Shown piece after piece: positions 9,119-15,499 of a stretch of 22,557 nucleotides of DNA (the stretch's first letter is position 1; the number at the start of each line of letters is the position of its first letter). The stretch comes from Myxococcales bacterium (GTDB lineage Bacteria; Myxococcota; Polyangia; HGW-17; SLPX01), in NCBI GenBank assembly GCA_007131745.1, contig SLPX01000259.1:1-22557 (forward strand), given 5' to 3'. The position numbers and the translations under genes are program-made. The notes beneath the pieces were generated by a model. That model was given only the letters and a program-made list of their open reading frames with translations. It did no database searches and was not told the origin of the DNA.

Positions 9119-9376
9119 AAGAGCCATTTCCACTCGTTACGTCGAGGAGCCGAAGATCCTTGGATCCAAAACAACGAGTCATTGAGAAGCCTTGGGTTGG
9201 ACACCATCGAGACGGTGGGTCAAAACTTGAGAATCTACAATAATCGTTCCCTGACCGACCTGGCTGGACTGGAAGACATTGCATTCATCGGTGGCAACCT
9301 CGTAGTTTTCGGAAATGAATCATTATTAAACCTTCAATGGTCCCCCATTGACAACCGGGAACCTGCATGACGATTC
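9119..9376 (+). pseudogene. relic of a receptor L domain / leucine-rich protein
   Basis: From about 9155 the plus strand reads WIQNNESLRSLGLDTIETVG, then NLRIYNNRSLTDLAGLEDIA and FIGGNLVVFGNESLLNL, a clear pair of receptor-L-domain type repeats (network of N-x-x-L and GGNL turns). The open frame begins only after a stop at 9116, has no start codon with a Shine-Dalgarno sequence, and loses the pattern after NLQW. Downstream, other frames contain short coding-like stretches (to about 9500), as expected for a frameshifted remnant. The remainder of the 9013-9568 gap holds no intact gene; promoters for the two divergent lipoprotein genes must lie in it. Confidence 0.6.
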
Positions 9377-9568
9377 CAACAAGGGGGAAGCGCGGATCAG
9401 TGTTCTTTTGCCTTTACTTGGGTAAATGGTGGGGATACTTTTACTTTTTATGACGAGCCTCGTGCTGAAATGCGCGTGCCTATCATGATGTGATAAGCAT
9501 TGGTTTTTCATGACATGATGGGTACCCTGCCAACGTAACACGAGTCTCAAAATTTGCTGGAGGATATT

Positions 9569-10960
9569 ATGCATAAAGTAAAACGACTCTACTTGTTGCT
9601 CGTAATCATCGGGTCTGCCTTTGTATTCGTTGCCTGCGGAGGGAGCAAAAACGGCGATGACGACTACGATGCCGCTGTTGATATGGATGCCGATGTAGAC
9701 ACTGACGCTGACGTGGACGCTGATGGGGACATTGACGTGGATGGAGCCGTGGACGCTGGTGAAGATGTTGATGGCGAAGTTGACGTCTGTGACACCATTG
9801 CCGATGTCCGTGCAGCTGCGACGGGGGCGTCAAACCTGGACGTTGACTTCAAGCTCTGCGACGTGGTGGTGACCTATGTGGCGGAGCGAATCTTTTTCGT
9901 ACAGGAAAGCTCGACGGGGCCTGCCATCCAGGTCTACGAGCAGGCCGACTGGGAACCGGACGTATCTGTGGGCGACGTGATCAGCATGCAGGTTAACCGG
10001 GTCGACGAACATCAAGGCAACCAGCAGATCACGGCCCGCAGCGCGCTCACGGTCAGCTCTACAGGCTTCGACGTCGCCTCGTGGGTACAGGATCTGTCAA
10101 CGGGCATAGAGCCCTCGGAGTCGCTCGAGGCAGAGCTGGTCAGGATCAGCGGCGCAACCGTCACAACCGTTTCAGGGCGCAACTTGACGGTGAGCTATGG
10201 TACGGCCTCGGACGTGGTGATTCGTGTGCCCGACGGATCGCCTTTTTGCGTAGGCGCGGTCTTTGATATCACCGCGCCCGTGACGGAGTGGTCGCCCGAC
10301 AGCATCCACAGGGTGGAGAGCTACCTGCCCGGCGACATCACTGGTTTGGACGTGGCGCCGTGCTGGGAAGATAACTGTGACACCATCGCCGATGTCCGTG
10401 CAGCCGCGACGGGGGCGTCAAACCTGGACGTGAACTTCAAGCTCTGCGACGTGGTGGTGACCTATGTGGCGGAGCGACGTTTCTTCCTCCAGGAAGGCCC
10501 GACGGGACCCGCCATCCAGGTCTACGAGCAGGCCGGATGGGTGCCTGACGTAACCGTGGGCGACGTGATCAGTTTGCAGGTTAACCGGGTCAACGAATAT
10601 CAGGGCAATCAGGAGATTTCGGGACGCAGCGCGCTCACGGTCGTTTCTACAGGCTTCGACGTCCCCTCGTGGGTACAGGACTTATCAGCCGGCATAGAGC
10701 CTTCGGAGTCGCTCGAGGCAGAGCTGGTCAGGATCAGCGGCGCAACGGTCACGGACATTTCAGGACTAAACTTGACGGTGAGCTATGGTACGGCTTTGGA
10801 CGTGGTGATTCGTGTGCTCGACGCCGCACCCTTTTGCGTGGGCGCGGTCTTCGATATCACCGCGCCCGTAACGGAGTGGTTGCCCGCCAGCCTCCATAGA
10901 GTGCAGAGCTACCTGCCCGACGACATCACCAACTTAGACGACTCCGGCTGCGGCCCCTGA
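9569..10960 (+). CDS. lipoprotein with two tandem OB-fold-like domains
   Basis: Predicted exported lipoprotein of 463 aa. The signal peptide ends in FVAC (C23), followed by an Asp-rich low-complexity linker (about 30-70) in alternating Asp/Val/Ala order that could bind Ca2+. Two copies of one domain follow: residues 74-269 and 270-463, each starting CDTIADVRAAATGASNLDV. The order of strands (C-D-V-V-V-T-Y-V, F-F-x-Q-E, A-I-Q-V-Y-E-Q, V-G-D-V-I, Q-V-N-R-V with N-Q-x-I) resembles the OB-fold domains found before lamin-tail or nuclease domains in secreted bacterial proteins; no catalytic residues are seen. The start ATG at 9569 has GGAGG 5 nt upstream; a TTG at 9554 is rejected because it precedes this Shine-Dalgarno. 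Function unknown; nucleic-acid or glycan binding is a guess. Confidence 0.85.
   Translation: MHKVKRLYLLLVIIGSAFVFVACGGSKNGDDDYDAAVDMDADVDTDADVDADGDIDVDGAVDAGEDVDGEVDVCDTIADVRAAATGASNLDVDFKLCDVVVTYVAERIFFVQESSTGPAIQVYEQADWEPDVSVGDVISMQVNRVDEHQGNQQITARSALTVSSTGFDVASWVQDLSTGIEPSESLEAELVRISGATVTTVSGRNLTVSYGTASDVVIRVPDGSPFCVGAVFDITAPVTEWSPDSIHRVESYLPGDITGLDVAPCWEDNCDTIADVRAAATGASNLDVNFKLCDVVVTYVAERRFFLQEGPTGPAIQVYEQAGWVPDVTVGDVISLQVNRVNEYQGNQEISGRSALTVVSTGFDVPSWVQDLSAGIEPSESLEAELVRISGATVTDISGLNLTVSYGTALDVVIRVLDAAPFCVGAVFDITAPVTEWLPASLHRVQSYLPDDITNLDDSGCGP
9788..10960 (+). repeat. 588-nt tandem duplication inside the OB-fold lipoprotein gene
   Basis: Unit 1 is 9788-10375 and unit 2 is 10376-10960. 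Both begin TGTGACACCAT and the first 100 nt differ at only a few positions, while the end of each unit is more diverged. The period of 588 nt keeps the frame (196 codons). Confidence 0.9.
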
Positions 10961-11412
10961 TTACCTGCCGGGTCACAACTCGTCTGTCTCCTGATCCATC
11001 CCCATCCACCTCTGCTCGTCTTTGTTCAGCGGTCCCATGACCCGACTATGCACCGATTCTCAACCGCGTCGTTTCACTCCGGACCGCCCGGCAAGGGCTT
11101 TTTTCATGACGCAATCGACTTTATGCCCACCGGCAAAGTATGGGGAACTCCTGTTTTACTTTGGTTTTCGTGCCCGATTTTTGTTGAAGAGCGCCTTTGT
11201 TTTTTTATACCTTTTATAACTCGGAGATTCGGTACTGGAGACTATCTTGTTGCGTACACACCTCGGAACTCTGGAAGTGATTTGGACGGAAGCAACGAAT
11301 AAAGGCGCTGAAATGATCAAAAATGTAATAACATCTGGTTTTTTGTGAAATAGTCTGCAAGTTGTCTGCCTAGTCAAAAGAGACAGATCCAGGATGGAGG
11401 CAAAAATATCAA
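10961..11412. other. intergenic region with terminator-like element
   Basis: No gene is visible in these 452 bases. A terminator-like hairpin lies at 11086-11104. A possible promoter for the LRR gene is TTGAAG (11184-11189) and TATACC (11206-11211), 16 nt apart, with TATAAC close by at 11215-11220; this is weak evidence. GGATGGAGG just before the LRR gene is its ribosome binding site. Confidence 0.4.
11086..11104 (+). terminator. intrinsic terminator-like hairpin, copy A
   Basis: GCCC, five-base loop, GGGC, then six T (GCCCGGCAAGGGCTTTTTT). It lies about 125 nt after the OB-fold lipoprotein gene. The stem is short but all G:C. About 30 bp including this hairpin and the following CATGACG recur at 13865. 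Confidence 0.45.
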
Positions 11413-13824
11413 ATGAAGAAACAACAGGTTCAAATAAATCTTTTTTTTGCAGACGCTAAGTCCATTGGGAGATCAACGATCTTTCCGGCGAAACTTTTGA
11501 TTTTCCGGGGTTGCCGGCTTGCGCTTTCAGTGACATTTCTGTTTGGCTTTCTATTATTTGGATGGGGATGTAAAAAGCCGTCCACGACCGCCGTCACCCT
11601 TGAGGATAAAGACGGAATTGAAGATACGAGCCCGGTATCTCCCAGTGTTTTGGAAGACTCAGCCGAAGAAGAAAAGGATTCAAAGCATTCCAGACGAGTT
11701 GTTCGCGAGAGATTGAAATCGCTTGACAGTGCAGCCATTGAAGAGCTTGACCTTCGCTTGGCAGACGGGGATGATTTATATTTGGATCTGTCTGAATATG
11801 ATGGGGCTGAGGATGACCTGGCCCTGCTCAAGCAACTTGAATCCAAGTTGATTCGTTTAAGATTATTTAGAGCGAAGATCGGCGACAGGGGACTGAAGCA
11901 TCTCTCGGGGCTTAAAAACCTCAGAGAGCTTAATTTAAGGGCGGATTTTCTGACTGAAACACCAATAATCGGAGATGCGGGCCTGAAGCATCTCTCCGGG
12001 CTTAAAAACCTCAGAAAGCTGGATTTGGGAGAAACACAAGTCGGAGACAGGGGACTGAAGCATCTCTCCGGGCTTAAAAACCTCAGAAAGCTGAATTTGA
12101 TACGTACACAAGTAGGAGATTCCGGCCTGAAGCATCTCTCCGGGCTTAAAAACCTCAGAAAGCTGTATTTGGTAGGTACACAAATCGGAGATGGGGGACT
12201 GAAGCATCTCTCCGGGCTTAAAAACCTCAGAGAGCTGGATTTGGAAGAAACACAAGTCGGAGATGGGGGACTGAAGCATCTCTTCGGGCTCAAAAACCTC
12301 AGAAAGCTGAATGTGTTCAGGACATATGTAACAGATCATCAACTCAAATTGCTTGCTTACAACATGCGGTTTGGAGGGTGGCGAAGCAAAAAGCCTCAAA
12401 CGCTAAAACGAAAAACCCGTCGAAAACAAGAACTCGAAAAAGCAGAAGCTGACGTTCAAAAAAAATCGCGGTCGAAATTTTGTGCAACTATCGCCAAAGA
12501 GCATGCAGAAAACCTACGCAATAATGATCACATAAATACATTTATGTCTCAGTATCACATTTTGACCAAGAGTACCTGCCTGCAAACACAAGACGGAGGG
12601 TTCTGGGGATTCTGGATGAGCGATTCTGAGGACGACTACGGCCACCGAGCTCAATGGACTCTGGCATTCCAGGCCAAGTCCAACACACCCCCAGTCAAGG
12701 TATTCCAAGAAAAATTCGTGTATGATGAGCACGCGGAGAAGGTTTTTTCCCTTTCACTGTTTGACTTCGACGGGGATGGCCGCGAGGAAGCCATCCTCCG
12801 TATAAAAGACTGGGAGCATCACGGAAGTATGCCTCCTCGTGTTGTCATTTTTACAAGTTCAAAAAAAGGATCGGGAGAATATCCCGCAACAAAGGATTTG
12901 AAAATTCAAGACATCACTGATTTTGACGGTGACGGACGACCGGATCTCATCCTTTTAAGTCCTTATTCTTACGATTATCCATTCGGTCATGGAATGACGT
13001 ACTATGGACCACCACTTTTCGCCCGCTCGATGGAAGACGGGACCTTCTCCACTACTCACCCGGCAGCCGAAGAAGCATTCAAAGAACAATGCATTTTACC
13101 TGCAATAGAACCAGCAAAAATAACCAATACGTTTGAGCATCTATTTATGGTTATGGATCTTTTTTGGCGGCGTGTCGCCTGCTTCCGCCACCAAGGAGGT
13201 AGTCGTCAAGAGGCTTTTCACATCTTTCTCGAAGATCTCTTCAAAGTGAAGAGCAGAAATTTCCAAATCCCGGATGTAGGATCCATATCCCCCCACCAAA
13301 TTGACATCTTAAGACTTGTTTTGAATCGGCAAAACCAAGATCCTAAAAAAGAGTCCTTCCAAGACTGGGCTCCCGCTGTTTTGGGAAAGCCCATTCCCGT
13401 TTCAAAAATTACAATCAAAAATGAAACAGGAAAACAATCCTCTGCCACCGTTAAGCCGGACAATTCCATTGAAATTCCCTACTCTGCAGACGCCCATATC
13501 CGACTGCACTTCTCAAAACCGATCTCTATCTTTTTACTTGTCATCACCGCAAATCCGGCCTTGGGAGATTTGAATATCCCCAACTCCTCGAAAATCCGTT
13601 TTTCCGACGGAAGCACCCAACTTCTTGCTCCGGGATTTTCAACCAACCCCCGTTTTTCTGCTGATGAATGCTCAAACAGCCCGGTTTGTATGTACGCCTT
13701 TCGGGATATCTCCACAACCTACCTGGACATAAAAATCAAAGGCTTCAAGCCGGCAAACAAAAAAAACAATCGCATCCGCATCTCTTTGTATCCTCCCTTA
13801 AAACCCCCGAAAAGTTCCCGATGA
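11413..13824 (+). CDS. leucine-rich repeat lipoprotein with FG-GAP-like calcium loops
   Basis: Predicted exported protein of 803 aa. A long N-region precedes a hydrophobic segment (about 36-52) ending at C53 in FGWGCKK, a weak lipobox. Residues 156-305 hold six leucine-rich repeats of the form GDxGLKHLSGLKNLRxLxL; the first is 30 residues and the next five are exactly 24. A basic linker (about 330-355) follows, then a domain with two DFDGDGR loops (D451, D503) as in FG-GAP/VCBS repeats, probably Ca2+ binding. The C-terminal part (about 655-795) is beta-rich and faintly resembles discoidin/glycan-binding domains; this is only a guess. ATG at 11413 has GGAGG 12 nt upstream. The gene is more AT-rich than trxB or the SMP-30 gene. 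Likely a surface binding protein; ligand unknown. Confidence 0.87.
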   Translation: MKKQQVQINLFFADAKSIGRSTIFPAKLLIFRGCRLALSVTFLFGFLLFGWGCKKPSTTAVTLEDKDGIEDTSPVSPSVLEDSAEEEKDSKHSRRVVRERLKSLDSAAIEELDLRLADGDDLYLDLSEYDGAEDDLALLKQLESKLIRLRLFRAKIGDRGLKHLSGLKNLRELNLRADFLTETPIIGDAGLKHLSGLKNLRKLDLGETQVGDRGLKHLSGLKNLRKLNLIRTQVGDSGLKHLSGLKNLRKLYLVGTQIGDGGLKHLSGLKNLRELDLEETQVGDGGLKHLFGLKNLRKLNVFRTYVTDHQLKLLAYNMRFGGWRSKKPQTLKRKTRRKQELEKAEADVQKKSRSKFCATIAKEHAENLRNNDHINTFMSQYHILTKSTCLQTQDGGFWGFWMSDSEDDYGHRAQWTLAFQAKSNTPPVKVFQEKFVYDEHAEKVFSLSLFDFDGDGREEAILRIKDWEHHGSMPPRVVIFTSSKKGSGEYPATKDLKIQDITDFDGDGRPDLILLSPYSYDYPFGHGMTYYGPPLFARSMEDGTFSTTHPAAEEAFKEQCILPAIEPAKITNTFEHLFMVMDLFWRRVACFRHQGGSRQEAFHIFLEDLFKVKSRNFQIPDVGSISPHQIDILRLVLNRQNQDPKKESFQDWAPAVLGKPIPVSKITIKNETGKQSSATVKPDNSIEIPYSADAHIRLHFSKPISIFLLVITANPALGDLNIPNSSKIRFSDGSTQLLAPGFSTNPRFSADECSNSPVCMYAFRDISTTYLDIKIKGFKPANKKNNRIRISLYPPLKPPKSSR
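11878..12327 (+). repeat. leucine-rich repeat array, 72-nt units
   Basis: One 90-nt unit (11878-11967) is followed by five units of exactly 72 nt beginning at 11968, 12040, 12112, 12184 and 12256. The block CATCTCTCCGGGCTTAAAAA is identical in most units, while the bases after CTCAGAAAGCTG vary. It encodes the LRRs and is not a CRISPR array. Confidence 0.93.
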
Positions 13825-13864
13825 ATTACGACAACCAACAACCAGGGGCTTGATTGTACGGACC

Positions 13865-13882
13865 GCCCGCAAGGGCTTTTTT
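13865..13882 (+). terminator. intrinsic terminator-like hairpin, copy B
   Basis: GCCC, GCAA tetraloop of GNRA type, GGGC, then six T, 40 nt after the LRR gene stop. Flanks CGGACC upstream and CATGACG downstream are shared with copy A at 11086. Confidence 0.55.
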
Positions 13883-13926
13883 CATGACGAAACGGGCTGC
13901 ACGAAAGTAATTGTGGCTGAGCAGTA

Positions 13927-14100
13927 TTATAGTTTAACGAGGCCGCGGCGGGCGCGGAGCCACAAGACAAAGGTGAGCGCGGCCGCGACCGCGGCGACTC
14001 CCATGTCTGTTGCTGATCATTGGAAAGGTTGTGGCATTGGCCGGCGCGTGTTTCATGAACCGGTCGCCGAATTCAAGGAGAAAGGGTGTTTGCAGGAAAC
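13927..14100 (-). pseudogene. relic of a membrane protein C-terminus
   Basis: The minus strand encodes MGVAAVAAALTFVLWL followed by RARRGLVKL and a stop at 13927-13929: one membrane helix ending in an Arg cluster. Upstream in a different frame it reads FLLEFGDRFMKHAPANATTF. Stops separate the two parts and no start is present, so this looks like the frameshifted tail of a lost gene, perhaps an ABC-2 type permease or another one-helix-tail protein. Identity is uncertain. Confidence 0.3.
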
Positions 14101-14111
14101 GCGGTTCGCTC

Positions 14112-15452
14112 TCAGGGTTCGATGATGCACAGTTTATTGCCGCAATTCGCGTAGAGGGCTCCGTCGGCGCCGATGGCCAACATGGAAGTAGGATTAATGT
14201 TCATGATTTCCTTACCGCCCTTCTCCCACTTGAGAGTTCCGTCGTGGCGTATCGCGTTGAGACGACTGTTATTAATGGCATATATCGTACCTTCTCCGTC
14301 TATCACTGGACTCTTGCGATACCTTGCCGATTCCTCTTCATAGGTCCACAGTAGTTCACCATCCGACGAAAAAGCGTAAACACTATTTGCTATTGAACCT
14401 ACAATTATTCCGTCAGGACCCACAGCGAGGGATGATGTAGTCGAATCTTCGCCGATGGTTTGGGACCACAGAATCTCTCCTTCCGTTGAAAGGGCGTAGA
14501 GTGTATCCACCTTGTCCACTGAAGCGGTGAGATATATGATGTTGTTGTCTCCCAGGCTCATGGCTGATGTCAATGAATCACCGATCTCCATTTGCCACAA
14601 AAGATCGCCATCAGTGTTCAATGAGAAAACAGTGTTTATGCGCCCGCCGAAAATCCGGTTTTGCGCGTATAGCAGCGGAAACTGGTATCCGCTACCAACG
14701 GCTATATTAGTCGACCAGCGCTCGATGCCGTCGGGCGCCAAGGAAACCAAAAAGTTTTTATCAAGGAAATAAATGTTTCCGTCCTGATCCATTGTTATGC
14801 TGGTAGGATTGGAATCGTGGCTTACAGAAAAGCTCCAGATCTCATTTCCCTCGTAATCGATTGCCATGACAGCAGCGGGTAAGCCTATCTCATGTCCAAT
14901 ACCGCAATCTCTGCTGATTACGAAGTAGATGCGGTCTATCCCAAGGGTGATAGCGGTCGGAGGATTTCCTGAACCCGGGTCGTAATAATTGTCTTCTTCA
15001 AAATCAATCAGTGATTCAAAGACCCACTTCTCTGTGCCGTCCTGGTTGAACGCATGGAGCCGCCGGATACAGTATTCAGGACCGAACATGCTGTTTCCTT
15101 CAAAGTATGCATAAAAAGATCCTATGTAAACGGTTCCGCCCGCTCCTATGACGGGATTTATTCCCATCCAATTGATGTCGTCTCTTTCAATGTACCTGAT
15201 TTTGTCCGGTGTGGCCGGACCCACAGCAGCGGAGCGGCTCCTTCGCTCGGGGCAACCCATGTACATGGGCCAAGCCGCGCCAGGCTGCAAGGCTGCGGTT
15301 TCACCGCAAGGCATGGGTGTAATCGCATCGGCCGTGCCGGCATCTTCAGTCGGGTCCAATCCGGGCCGGGAGCCGCAGGCCGGGAAAACTGCGAAGAACA
15401 CTACTATTGCCGATCCTAAATAGGTTGGTTTTCTTTTATTCATGCTTGTCAA
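14112..15452 (-). CDS. PQQ-like beta-propeller lipoprotein (copy 2)
   Basis: Predicted exported lipoprotein, 446 aa, paralogue of the protein at 7639-9012; both end in DKLCVIEP or NKLCIIEP. The signal peptide ends in AVFPAC (C26), then the same linker, AWPMYMGCPERRSRSA and about seven propeller blades (DQDGNIYFLD, GDNNIIYLT, GEGTIYAIN, IGADGALYANCG). Copy 2 lacks a small insertion near the N-terminus and one near the last blade. The start is TTG at 15450-15452, with GAGGT 6 nt upstream, as in copy 1. The M14 carboxypeptidase gene ends 47 nt upstream on the same strand, so the two may be co-transcribed. The 3' end converges with the LRR gene. Function unknown; probably periplasmic or surface. 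Confidence 0.88.
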   Translation of the reverse strand: MTSMNKRKPTYLGSAIVVFFAVFPACGSRPGLDPTEDAGTADAITPMPCGETAALQPGAAWPMYMGCPERRSRSAAVGPATPDKIRYIERDDINWMGINPVIGAGGTVYIGSFYAYFEGNSMFGPEYCIRRLHAFNQDGTEKWVFESLIDFEEDNYYDPGSGNPPTAITLGIDRIYFVISRDCGIGHEIGLPAAVMAIDYEGNEIWSFSVSHDSNPTSITMDQDGNIYFLDKNFLVSLAPDGIERWSTNIAVGSGYQFPLLYAQNRIFGGRINTVFSLNTDGDLLWQMEIGDSLTSAMSLGDNNIIYLTASVDKVDTLYALSTEGEILWSQTIGEDSTTSSLAVGPDGIIVGSIANSVYAFSSDGELLWTYEEESARYRKSPVIDGEGTIYAINNSRLNAIRHDGTLKWEKGGKEIMNINPTSMLAIGADGALYANCGNKLCIIEP

Positions 15453-15458
15453 GATAAC

Positions 15459-15463
15459 ACCTC
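15459..15463 (-). promoter_or_regulatory. Shine-Dalgarno for TTG start of beta-propeller copy 2
   Basis: GAGGT on the minus strand, 6 nt before TTG 15450-15452, inside the 47-nt gap after the carboxypeptidase gene. CACGAGGTG is identical at copy 1. Confidence 0.6.
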
Positions 15464-15499
15464 GTGAGCCTTTTTATCCAGGAGCATTATACTTAATAC

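Larger units (their letters stand above)
13825..14111. other. intergenic region with terminator and relic
   Basis: Lies between the convergent LRR gene and beta-propeller copy 2. It holds the second terminator-like hairpin (13865-13882) and a minus-strand remnant of a membrane protein tail (13927-14100). Confidence 0.5.

Noticed and set aside
8137..9243. Long plus-strand open frame of 368 codons over the first beta-propeller gene
   Set aside because: It is antisense to a well-supported gene with a paralogue, has no domain pattern and no Shine-Dalgarno.
11430..12293. Minus-strand open frame of 287 codons with regular repeats
   Set aside because: It is the shadow of the 72-nt LRR units on the other strand; the repeats come from the DNA period.
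11878..12327. Regular short repeats resembling a CRISPR array
   Set aside because: The units are contiguous coding LRRs in one frame, without unique spacers of constant size between palindromic repeats.
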